Shown here: positions 8,880 to 15,506 of the stretch, piece after piece | How positions within the stretch are numbered: position 1 is the stretch's first letter | How the letters are laid out: every line of letters begins with the position of its first letter | DNA from: Pseudomonadota bacterium | Lineage (GTDB): Bacteria; Pseudomonadota; Alphaproteobacteria; Rhodobacterales; Rhodobacteraceae | Length of the DNA stretch: 36,532 bases | NCBI GenBank assembly: GCA_963205075.1 | Contig: CAUJIU010000017.1 | Coordinates: forward strand, 1 to 36,532 | Direction of reading: 5' to 3' | Program-made: the position numbers and the translations under genes | Notes under the pieces: model-generated | What the model was told of the DNA's origin: nothing | What the model saw: the letters and a program-made list of their open reading frames with translations, nothing else | Databases searched by the model: none

Positions 8880-9659
8880 ATGGACTATGACGACGCCTAT
8901 TCCAACATGATCCACATTCCCGGCGGCGCCGGGTATCCTGACCGCTGGGCGGAGCGGGCGGCGGCGTTCCGGGCGGCCTCCCCGCGCGCCGAGTTGGGGC
9001 TGGCCCATGGGCCGGGACCGCGCGAGCGGTTCGACCTGTTTCACCCGGAGGGCGCGGCGCGCGGGCTGGCGGTGTTTGTCCATGGCGGCTACTGGCTGCA
9101 GTTCGACCGGGCGTGGTTCTCGCATCTGGCGGGGGGGGCCCTGCGGCGCGGCTGGGCGGTGGCCATGCCGTCCTACGATCTTTGCCCCGACATCCGGATT
9201 GCCGGGATCACCCGCCAGATCCGGCAGGCGATTGCCGCCGCCGCCGGGCGGGTCGCCGGGCCGCTGCGACTGGCCGGGCATTCGGCGGGCGGGCATCTGG
9301 TGGCGCGCATGGCCTGCGCCGACATGGCGCCGGACTGGCAGGGCCGGCTGGAACGGGTGGTGCCGATCTCGCCGGTGTCGGATCTTGAACCGCTGACCCA
9401 TACGGCGATGAACGCCGACCTGCGCATCGATGCAGCCGAAGTGGCGGCAGAAAGCCCGGCGCGGCTCGCGCCTTGCGGGGCCGATGTGCGGGTCTGGGTC
9501 GGCGGCGATGAACGGCCGGTCTTTCTCGATCAGGCGCGCTGGCTGGCCGAGCGCTGGCAGGCGCCGCTGCTGATCGAGCCGGGGCGGCACCATTTCGACG
9601 TGATCGAAGGGTTGGAGCATCCTGACAGCACGCTGACCGAGGCGTTGCTGGGCCGCTAG
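8880..9659 (+). CDS. Alpha/beta hydrolase (HGGYW family, arylformamidase-like)
   Basis: A 259-residue serine hydrolase. The oxyanion-hole motif HGGYW is at 68-72 and the nucleophile elbow GHSAGGH at 133-139 (Ser135). The acid is probably Asp210 (GGDE), and the catalytic His is His237 or His238 (GRHHFD). The combination resembles kynurenine formamidase-type carboxylesterases rather than lipases. There is no signal peptide, so it is cytoplasmic. No kynureninase or tryptophan dioxygenase gene is nearby, so the substrate stays open. Its TAG and that of the convergent P1 peptidase gene share one CTAG (9656-9659). A run of eight G at 9131-9138 lies inside the gene; the frame is intact across it. 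Confidence 0.85.
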   Translation: MDYDDAYSNMIHIPGGAGYPDRWAERAAAFRAASPRAELGLAHGPGPRERFDLFHPEGAARGLAVFVHGGYWLQFDRAWFSHLAGGALRRGWAVAMPSYDLCPDIRIAGITRQIRQAIAAAAGRVAGPLRLAGHSAGGHLVARMACADMAPDWQGRLERVVPISPVSDLEPLTHTAMNADLRIDAAEVAAESPARLAPCGADVRVWVGGDERPVFLDQARWLAERWQAPLLIEPGRHHFDVIEGLEHPDSTLTEALLGR

Positions 9660-10636
9660 CCGCCCTGGCTCCAGGCCGGCGGGTGCCGGTCCCATTGGCT
9701 GGCGAGGAACACCGCCCGGGCAATGGCGCGCGCCAGACAGGTGGCGGCGGCATGGCCGAGAAAGAGCGTGTCGGGTCCCGGATCGGTCAGCGGGCGGGCG
9801 CCGGTGGCAACGGCAAAGACCAGATCGCCGTCCAAGGGCGTATGGGCCGGGACCAGCGCGCGGGCGATGCCGTCATGGGCGGCGGTGGCCAGCCGCGTGC
9901 ATTGCGGCTTGGTCAGGGCGGCATCGGTGGCGACGATGGCGATGGTGGTATTGGCCTGCGGGCCGAGCTTGGTGGCGGGAAGATCAGACGGGTAGGCGCG
10001 CGCCGCGCCGAGCCCGCCGAACTCGTCGCCGATCTCGAAGGGCGCGGCCCAGAACTGTCTGCCCTTGCCCACGGTGGCCGAGCCCAGCGCATTGACCGCC
10101 ACCAGCGCCCCGACCGTGACCCCGCCCGGCAGCATCACCGAGGCCGAGCCCAGACCGCCGCGCCAGGTGGCGGTGGTGGCCCCGAAGCCTGCGCCCGCGC
10201 TGCCGAGCGCGAAATCGCGGGCAGCCGCGGCCAGGGCGGCGCGGCCGAGAGCGGGGTAGGGGTTTTCGGTCCAGCCCTTGTCGCCGCCATTGAGCAGGTC
10301 GAACAGGATGGCCGCCGGCACGATCGGCACCCGCTGGTTGCCGACGGCATAGCCGCGCCCTTGTTGGCGCAGGGCGTCGGCCACGCCGCTTGCCGCCGCC
10401 AGCCCCAGCGCCGAGCCGCCGGACAAGACCAGCGCGTCGACCTCGCTGACCAGCCGGTCGGGCGCCAGCAGGTCGGTCTCGCGCGTGCCGGGCGCCCCGC
10501 CCATGACATGGACGCCGGCCGTGAAGGCCCTGTCCGCCGTCAGCACGGTGACACCTGAGCACAGGCGCGCATCCGCAGCATTGCCGACCCGCAGGCCGGG
10601 CACGTCGGTGATCAGGTTGGTGGCTCCGGGCTTCAT
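9656..10636 (-). CDS. P1 family peptidase (DmpA/L-aminopeptidase type)
   Basis: A 326-residue N-terminal-nucleophile enzyme. The family pattern is clear: ITDVPGLRVGNA at the start, GGSALGLAAASGVADALR, IVPAAILFDL, then WRGGLGSASV, where DmpA-like precursors self-cleave before a Ser/Thr nucleophile, and VGALVAVNALG. The C-terminal LDGDLVFAVATG is also typical. A much longer frame extends upstream, but ATG 10636 is chosen because the domain begins there and GAGGTG lies eight bases before it. The start overlaps the stop of the small upstream gene (ATGA). Family members cleave N-terminal amino acids or beta-peptides; the exact substrate is unknown. Confidence 0.9.
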   Translation of the reverse strand: MKPGATNLITDVPGLRVGNAADARLCSGVTVLTADRAFTAGVHVMGGAPGTRETDLLAPDRLVSEVDALVLSGGSALGLAAASGVADALRQQGRGYAVGNQRVPIVPAAILFDLLNGGDKGWTENPYPALGRAALAAAARDFALGSAGAGFGATTATWRGGLGSASVMLPGGVTVGALVAVNALGSATVGKGRQFWAAPFEIGDEFGGLGAARAYPSDLPATKLGPQANTTIAIVATDAALTKPQCTRLATAAHDGIARALVPAHTPLDGDLVFAVATGARPLTDPGPDTLFLGHAAATCLARAIARAVFLASQWDRHPPAWSQGG

Positions 10637-11055
10637 GTGGCGGGCACCTCCCATGCGCCCAGATAGGCAAGGCGCGGCGTATCCCCCAGCGCGTAGGGCA
10701 GGCCGTTGAAGGCATCTTCGTGGACGATGACGAAGGCATTGGTGCCTGCGCCGCGCGCCAGCACTTCTGCGGCCATGTCCTCCGGCATCAGGCGGCGGAT
10801 CAGGTCGCGGCGTTTGGGGCCAAAACCGGCATCGACGAAATCGGTATCGACAAAGGCGCCGGGCAGGTCGTTGTTGAGCGGCTCTGGGTGGTTGGCGTCG
10901 GAACTCCGGAAGCAATAGGCCTCGAGCGATTCGACCGAGTCGAACCGCCCGGCAAAGACATGGATCCGCACCATGCCCTCGGGCACCGGCGGCGGCAGGT
11001 CAGGGGCCATTGCCGGTTCGGGCTCAAGCCCCAGAAGGCGCGCCCACCACCTCAC
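10633..11055 (-). CDS. Small unrecognised protein, weakly Imm22-like
   Basis: About 140 residues from GTG 11055, which overlaps the SDR stop as GTGA; ATG 11010 (125 residues) is the alternative. I do not recognise it firmly. The segment MVRIHVFAGRFDSVESLEAYCF followed by acidic FVDTDFVDAGF recalls Imm22-type immunity proteins, and FVIVHEDAFNGLPYALG follows. No TM or signal is seen. It sits between an SDR and a P1 peptidase with overlapping codons on both sides, so it is certainly translated with them. No toxin gene is nearby, so an immunity role is unsupported. The gene is sure; the family is a guess. Confidence 0.7.
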   Translation of the reverse strand: MRWWARLLGLEPEPAMAPDLPPPVPEGMVRIHVFAGRFDSVESLEAYCFRSSDANHPEPLNNDLPGAFVDTDFVDAGFGPKRRDLIRRLMPEDMAAEVLARGAGTNAFVIVHEDAFNGLPYALGDTPRLAYLGAWEVPAT

Positions 11056-11792
11056 AGGCAACGGCCCCCGTCCACTTCCAGCGCCACGCCGGTGACCAGC
11101 GAAGCCTCGTCCGAGCACAGGTAGAGCGCGGCATTGGCGATGTCTTCGGGCTCGGAAAAGCGGCCCAGCGGGATGCTGGCCAGAAAGCGGGCGCGCAGTT
11201 CCGGCGTGTCGCCGCCCATGAAGGCGGGCAGGAGCGGCGTGTTGCCGGCCACCGGGTTGATCGCATTGACCCGGATGCCGAAGGGGGCAAGCTCGATGGC
11301 CATGGTCCTGGTCGCGGTGATCATCCATCCCTTGCTGGCGTTGTACCAGTTCAGCCCCGGACGCGGCGAGATGCCGGCGGTCGAGGCGATGTTGAGGATA
11401 GCACCGGCGCGGCGCGATTTCATCGCCGGAATGAAATGGCGCGCGGTCAGGAACACCGACCTGGCGTTGACGGCAAACACCCGGTCGAATTCGGCCTCGC
11501 TGACCTCGTCGAGCGGCGCGGGCGCGTGGGTGGTTCCGGCATTGTTGACCAGAATGTCCAGATCGCCGAGCCGGTCGGCCACCAGATAGGCCAGATTGCC
11601 GACCGAGGCGTTGGACGCCACATCGGCCTCGGCCCAGTGGCAATCAAGGTTGCGCGCCGCTGTCTCGGCCGCCTCTGCATCCAGATCGGCGATCAGCACC
11701 TGCGCGCCTTCGGCGGCGAATCGGCGCGCGATGCCCAGACCGAAGCCCGAAGCCCCTCCGGTTATCAGTGCCGATTTTCCGGCCAGCCGCAT
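11052..11792 (-). CDS. SDR family NAD-dependent oxidoreductase
   Basis: A 246-residue classical short-chain dehydrogenase. The cofactor motif TGGASGFG is at 11-18, Asp36 (IADLD) at the end of the second strand favours NAD over NADP, NNAG follows, and the catalytic set is Ser137, Tyr150 and Lys154 (YNASK). The PVAGNTPLL loop after the active site and the end EVDGGRCL are typical of FabG-like or 3-hydroxyacyl/alcohol dehydrogenases. ATG 11792 is chosen, with GGAG eight bases upstream. It is the first gene of a three-gene overlapping unit with the small unknown protein and the P1 peptidase. The substrate cannot be named. Confidence 0.92.
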   Translation of the reverse strand: MRLAGKSALITGGASGFGLGIARRFAAEGAQVLIADLDAEAAETAARNLDCHWAEADVASNASVGNLAYLVADRLGDLDILVNNAGTTHAPAPLDEVSEAEFDRVFAVNARSVFLTARHFIPAMKSRRAGAILNIASTAGISPRPGLNWYNASKGWMITATRTMAIELAPFGIRVNAINPVAGNTPLLPAFMGGDTPELRARFLASIPLGRFSEPEDIANAALYLCSDEASLVTGVALEVDGGRCL

Positions 11793-11836
11793 GGCGGATA
11801 CTCCGTTTGGGGCAGCATGGACCCCATCGCCGGCGG

Positions 11837-11856
11837 CCCGCAAGGCTCCTTGCGGG
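11837..11856. promoter_or_regulatory. Perfect 9-bp inverted repeat in the SDR / L,D-transpeptidase divergent region
   Basis: CCCGCAAGG (11837-11845) and CCTTGCGGG (11848-11856) flank two bases. The site is 44 bp upstream of the SDR start and just upstream of the possible promoter of the L,D-transpeptidase gene. It could be an operator for either gene or a hairpin in the SDR leader. The repeat is seen; the role is inferred. Confidence 0.45.
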
Positions 11857-11867
11857 GCAAAGCCAAT

Positions 11868-11895
11868 TTGCCAAGTCGTTCCAGCGTGCTATCAA
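11868..11895 (+). promoter_or_regulatory. Possible sigma-70 promoter of the L,D-transpeptidase gene
   Basis: TTGCCA (11868-11873) and TATCAA (11890-11895) are 16 bases apart and 29 bp upstream of ATG 11925. The spacing and sequence are acceptable for a housekeeping promoter but not diagnostic. Confidence 0.35.
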
Positions 11896-11924
11896 GCCCC
11901 TTAACGACTCGGGGATTGCTGCCA

Positions 11925-12737
11925 ATGATTGTTTCTCGCCTGGACGCCGTTCGCGTCCTTCGCCTGTTTTTCGCGCTCTGCGTTGCCGCGACTGTTGCCG
12001 CCTGTTCGACAGCGGGCGACGAGGCGCCGCCGGTCCCCGAAATCAGCTGGGTCACGGGCTATGGCCCGATCGAGGATGACGGCTACAGCCTGCCGGGCAT
12101 TCCTTCGGAATTTCTCGAAGGGGTCAACCGCCGCGAGATCGTCCTGTACAATGGCGATGCCGATGTCGGTGACATCGAGATCGACCCCCATGCCAAGTTC
12201 CTGTTCTTCGTGCTCGAAGGCGGTTACGCGGTGCGCTACCCCATCGCCGTCGGCCGCGAGGGCAAGGGCCTGCGCGGCGCCACCACCATCCGCCGCAAGG
12301 AAGAATGGCCCGGCTGGACGCCCTCGGCCAACATGCTGCGCAGCGAGCCCGAGGTATACGGGCCCTTTGCCGGCGGCATTCCCGGCGGCCTGCGCAGCCC
12401 GCTGGGCGCGCGCGCGCTCTATCTCTATCGCGGCGGCAACGACACCCGTTACCGCATCCACGGCACCAACGATCTTGGTTCGATCGGCAATTCCGGCTCG
12501 GCCGGCTGCATCCGCCTGTTCAACCAGGACATCATCGACCTTTACGAGCGGGTCGAGATGGGGGCCAAGGTCACGATCCGCAGCTACGAGGACTCGGTGC
12601 GCCTCGAAGGCGAGGAACTGGCCAATCGCGGCATCGAACTGCCCGCCAAGGTGCTCGATCCCGAGGATGTCTATGGCGACGAGGCCGTCGCTGCCGATCA
12701 CCCGCCGGAAATCGACGATGAGGCGACCAGCGGCTAG
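11925..12737 (+). CDS. L,D-transpeptidase lipoprotein (YkuD domain)
   Basis: A 270-residue protein. The N-terminus is a lipoprotein signal: basic start, hydrophobic VLRLFFALCVAATV, then the lipobox VAAC with Cys27. The catalytic domain runs from about residue 85 to 220, with His179 (HGTND) and the SAGCIR motif holding Cys195. It should sit on a lipid anchor in the periplasm and form or edit 3-3 crosslinks in peptidoglycan, or attach proteins to it. ATG 11925 is chosen because the signal peptide begins there, although the frame is open far upstream. The C-terminal 50 residues are acidic and look unstructured. Its TAG shares CTAG (12734-12737) with the convergent cupin gene. Confidence 0.93.
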   Translation: MIVSRLDAVRVLRLFFALCVAATVAACSTAGDEAPPVPEISWVTGYGPIEDDGYSLPGIPSEFLEGVNRREIVLYNGDADVGDIEIDPHAKFLFFVLEGGYAVRYPIAVGREGKGLRGATTIRRKEEWPGWTPSANMLRSEPEVYGPFAGGIPGGLRSPLGARALYLYRGGNDTRYRIHGTNDLGSIGNSGSAGCIRLFNQDIIDLYERVEMGAKVTIRSYEDSVRLEGEELANRGIELPAKVLDPEDVYGDEAVAADHPPEIDDEATSG

Positions 12738-13078
12738 AGCCGGATGACATAGTCCTTGGTGGTGGTCTCGATCACTTCCCAGGTTCCGACAAAGCCGGGG
12801 CGCAGCACGAAGCTGTCTCCGGCCTTGACATGCCGGGCGATGCCATCCTCGCCGGTGATGACCGAATGGCCCTCGCGGATGCGGCAATATTCCCATTCGT
12901 CATAGACGATGCGCCACTTGCCCGGCGTCGCGCGCCAGATGCCGCAATAGAGCCCGTCGCGCTCCTCGAGGTTCCAGGTGGAAAAGACCGGATCGCCCGC
13001 GATCAGCCGGTCCGGTGCCGGGCGGCCGGTCTCGGCTTCGGCGCCATGCGGCGCGATGCTCAGAAAAGTGTCGGCCAT
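12734..13078 (-). CDS. Cupin domain-containing protein (Cupin_3/DUF861 type)
   Basis: A 114-residue single cupin. The strands WRIVYDEWEYCRIREGHSVITGEDG and GDSFVLRPGFVGTWEV match the DUF861 family seen with ureidoglycine aminohydrolases and the EutQ cupin. Metal-binding His residues of classical cupins are few (the EGHS His is one), so a binding rather than catalytic role is possible. ATG 13078 is chosen, with GGGAG nine bases upstream; the longer frame from 13150 adds only unconserved residues. It is divergent from the seven-gene AAA operon and convergent with the L,D-transpeptidase gene. Function is unknown. Confidence 0.85.
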   Translation of the reverse strand: MADTFLSIAPHGAEAETGRPAPDRLIAGDPVFSTWNLEERDGLYCGIWRATPGKWRIVYDEWEYCRIREGHSVITGEDGIARHVKAGDSFVLRPGFVGTWEVIETTTKDYVIRL

Positions 13079-13132
13079 CGGCGCGCTCTCCCGTTTGGGG
13101 CCATCATCGCGCGGAAAGCGGATGACGGGCCT

Positions 13133-13160
13133 TTGTAACCTGCGTAACATTTCCTAGATT
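13133..13160 (+). promoter_or_regulatory. Possible promoter of the seven-gene AAA operon
   Basis: TTGTAA (13133-13138) and TAGATT (13155-13160), 16 bases apart, lie 32 bp before the first start codon. A direct repeat GTAAC (13135-13139 and 13144-13148) falls inside it and could be a regulator half-site pair. This is the only gene-free stretch upstream of the operon, but the call is by eye. Confidence 0.4.
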
Positions 13161-13192
13161 GTATCCAGCAATGCACACAAGGACATCCGCAT

Positions 13193-14278
13193 ATGGCCAA
13201 TTTCGACACCCAGATCCGCGAGTCGCAGGCCCAGGTCTCCGAAGTTCAGGGCAAGATCGCCGAACTGACCAGCCGGATCGAGATCGCCCGCCAGAAGATG
13301 GCGGCCGGCACCGATATCAGCGTCGATATCGAAAACGCCACGCTTGACGATGTCCATGCCCATACCGAGCTGATGAATGCCAACATCGCCGAGCTGATCA
13401 TGGGGCTCGATGACGTGACCGCCGCCTTCTCGAAGGATTTCGACGAGATGCGCAACAAGACCGGGATGGAGAGCTTCATCGGCATGTTTTCGCGCGCCAA
13501 GTCCGAGTCGATGCGGCAGGAGCGGATGCGCACGGCCTCGGTGGATGACAAGCTGCAGGACCTGATCGCCAAGTCCGACGTGATCGTGAAGCTGCTGGAG
13601 GGGCAGCTGGACCTGCTCAACGACCAGAAGTCCAAGGTCGAGACCAACCTGACCGGCACGCTGGACGACCGCGAGGCGACGGTGGCGGCGCTGGAGGCGG
13701 TGCGGGCCGAAATCCTGACCATGGACCCCAGAATCATCGCGCTGGAAGGCAAGATCAGTGTCGAGCAGGACGCCGCCGCGCGCACCCGGCTGGAAAGCGA
13801 ACTGGCCGCGCTCAACACCCGTTACAACGAACTGGTGCAGCAGGAACAGGTCAGCCTCGCCAAGTCGCAGACGCTCGAGCGCTATATCGAGAAGGGCAAG
13901 ACCTGGGTGGACAGCCTGCAGAACCAGGCCGCGACCCAGATGGTGCTGATCAACAAGCTGCAGACCGATACCCGGCAGCGGGTGGTGCTTTATGACGCGC
14001 TCTCGAAGTCGCTCAAGACCGCGCAGCAGCAGGACGTGGCCCACCGCATCAACGAGATCGGGGTCCAGACCGACCAGGAGGCGCAGACGGCGATGGCGGC
14101 CATCGGGGCGGCCACCAACAGCAAGATGGCCGAGATGCTGGAGGCGCATGAGGGACACATGGTGTTTGCCCGCGAAATCCTGGAACAAAAGGCCAAGGCG
14201 GACGAACGCTTCATGCGGCGGTTCCAGAAGATCGTCGAGAAGCATGACAAGAACCTCTATGGCGCGTCGGACCAGTGA
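13193..14278 (+). CDS. Coiled-coil protein, first gene of the AAA operon (distantly TelA-like?)
   Basis: A 361-residue, highly charged, almost wholly helical protein without signal or TM. Heptad-like stretches cover about residues 1-35, 130-235 and 260-350 (e.g. QAQVSEVQGKIAELTSRIEI, LINKLQTDTRQRVVLYDAL). A helical hinge with FIGMFSRAK lies near residue 100. The layout resembles TelA-type toxic-anion-resistance proteins, which are long helical proteins with a similar LxxxNxxLI-like central helix, but I cannot confirm homology. AAGGA (13179-13183) precedes ATG 13193 by nine bases. Within the operon it could be a scaffold or a substrate adaptor for the AAA+ ATPase. The gene is sure; the function is unknown. 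Confidence 0.85.
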   Translation: MANFDTQIRESQAQVSEVQGKIAELTSRIEIARQKMAAGTDISVDIENATLDDVHAHTELMNANIAELIMGLDDVTAAFSKDFDEMRNKTGMESFIGMFSRAKSESMRQERMRTASVDDKLQDLIAKSDVIVKLLEGQLDLLNDQKSKVETNLTGTLDDREATVAALEAVRAEILTMDPRIIALEGKISVEQDAAARTRLESELAALNTRYNELVQQEQVSLAKSQTLERYIEKGKTWVDSLQNQAATQMVLINKLQTDTRQRVVLYDALSKSLKTAQQQDVAHRINEIGVQTDQEAQTAMAAIGAATNSKMAEMLEAHEGHMVFAREILEQKAKADERFMRRFQKIVEKHDKNLYGASDQ

Positions 14279-14318
14279 GCGCGGATAGAGTGTCTGCCAC
14301 CATGACCACGGGCAGCCG

Positions 14319-15440
14319 ATGACACCCACCGATCTTGGCCAGGATCACGCCACGCTGGAAGACACCCGCGTGACCCGGCGCTATTTCGGCAAGTTCGAGA
14401 AGATCACCGGCTATCTCGGCAAGGTGGCGGCGGTGCTGGAAACCGAAGGCAAGTTTGCCCGCCACGAGATCGCGGTGATCGGGCGCTATCTGGTGGGGCT
14501 GAACCTGACCTTCCGGGCGCTGGCGCACAAATACCATTTCTCGGGCCGCTTCGCCCATGCCGGCAAGCTGGTCTTCGACCGGATCGAAAGCGGCTTTCCG
14601 GTCTACCAGGAGTTGCTGGCCATGGCCAACGACGCCCTGCAGGCCCAGAGCCACCTGGCGCAGCTGCCCTCCGAGGAGCAGCTCAAGGACCAGATGATCC
14701 GGGTGATCGTCGGCGAGCAGGAGATACCGACCAAGCTGCAATACGCACTCAGCCAGCGGCTTTACTACCAGGAGCTGGCGCGCGCCGGCCTGTTCTGGGC
14801 CCGCAACGATCCCACCGTCGAATGGCTGGGGACCGAGGGCGCGCGGCGGCGGTTTCTGCTGCATTGGGCGGTCTATGACAGCCAGGTCAACCTGCCGACG
14901 ATCTACCTGATGGAGCTTGAGGATACCGGGCGCACCGGGCTGCCCAAGGACGAAAAGCGCTGGCCCGAAGTGCAGGCGCATCTGATGGCGCAATCGGTCG
15001 ATGCGCTCAAGCTCTTGACCATCGCCAAGGGCTTTGACGAGGATTTCGACGACCTGCATCCCAAGCAATTGCGGCGCATCCATATCGGGCCGATGTACAG
15101 CCACGCCTTCACCGCACAGCAGGGACCGTTGCGCGAGGTGCTGGAAGCGGCGAATGCGCCGCCGGGCGAGGACTGGGCGATGGTCTGGACCGACGAGACC
15201 CTGACCAGCCAGCGGGCCGACAGGGTCAAGTCCGGCTGGTTCGGGACGGTCGAGCGCGAGGTGTTCGTGCTCGACCCGTTCGCGGGTGCGCCGGCCGACA
15301 GCGGCTCCTCGCGGGTCGAACGGGCGCTGATCATGCCGGCGCGGCCCTTTCAGGCGCTGGCCGAGCAGGCGCCGCCGGGTTTCGCGCAGGTGCGCAAGTT
15401 TGTCGTCGGCAACAGCGGGCAGGTATTGAGTTACAAGTGA
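14319..15440 (+). CDS. Unrecognised soluble protein of the AAA operon
   Basis: 373 residues with no family I recognise. The N-terminal third is helical (YFGKFEKITGYLGKVAAVLE, HEIAVIGRYLVGLNLTFRAL). The middle is rich in aromatics and acidic residues (RLYYQELARAGLFWARNDP), and the C-terminal 80 residues look like beta strands (EREVFVLDPF, RKFVVGNSGQVLSYK). No signal peptide, TM helix or nucleotide-binding motif is seen. It lies 40 bp after the coiled-coil gene. The start has no clear Shine-Dalgarno; a six-codon ORF (14302-14322) ends over this ATG. A perfect 10-bp hairpin begins at the base after its stop. It is presumably a structural or adaptor partner of the ATPase. Confidence 0.82.
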   Translation: MTPTDLGQDHATLEDTRVTRRYFGKFEKITGYLGKVAAVLETEGKFARHEIAVIGRYLVGLNLTFRALAHKYHFSGRFAHAGKLVFDRIESGFPVYQELLAMANDALQAQSHLAQLPSEEQLKDQMIRVIVGEQEIPTKLQYALSQRLYYQELARAGLFWARNDPTVEWLGTEGARRRFLLHWAVYDSQVNLPTIYLMELEDTGRTGLPKDEKRWPEVQAHLMAQSVDALKLLTIAKGFDEDFDDLHPKQLRRIHIGPMYSHAFTAQQGPLREVLEAANAPPGEDWAMVWTDETLTSQRADRVKSGWFGTVEREVFVLDPFAGAPADSGSSRVERALIMPARPFQALAEQAPPGFAQVRKFVVGNSGQVLSYK

Positions 15441-15464
15441 TCCGGGTTTCTGGCGAAACCCGGA
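15441..15464 (+). other. Perfect 10-bp hairpin after the second gene of the AAA operon
   Basis: Arms TCCGGGTTTC (15441-15450) and GAAACCCGGA (15455-15464) enclose the loop TGGC and start at the base after the TGA. No T-run follows, so it is not a textbook terminator. A partial terminator, or an mRNA-processing or stability element that sets different levels for the upstream and downstream halves of the operon, is more likely. Confidence 0.7.
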
Positions 15465-15475
15465 TGCCTCCGGCG

Positions 15476-15499
15476 GAGGTATTTGGACCAAAATGAAGG
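15476..15499 (+). repeat. 24-bp dispersed repeat, copy 2, supplying the ribosome site of the ATPase gene
   Basis: GAGGTATTTG, GA, CCAAAATGAAGG. Unlike the other three copies, this one lies inside an operon between two genes of the same strand. Its end merges into AAGGAG (15496-15501), five bases before ATG 15507, so the repeat contributes the Shine-Dalgarno sequence of the AAA+ gene. Confidence 0.85.
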
Positions 15500-15506
15500 A
15501 GCGGGC

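Noticed and set aside
9131-9138. Run of eight G in the hydrolase gene as a frameshift or phase-variation site
   Set aside because: The frame is intact with all catalytic motifs on both sides, and such runs are expected at this GC content.
10637-10915. Upstream extension of the P1 peptidase
   Set aside because: The translation is a shadow of the small upstream gene; the family start is at ATG 10636 with its own ribosome site.
11010-11924. Upstream in-frame extension of the L,D-transpeptidase
   Set aside because: The extension runs antisense through the SDR gene, while a lipoprotein signal starts exactly at ATG 11925.
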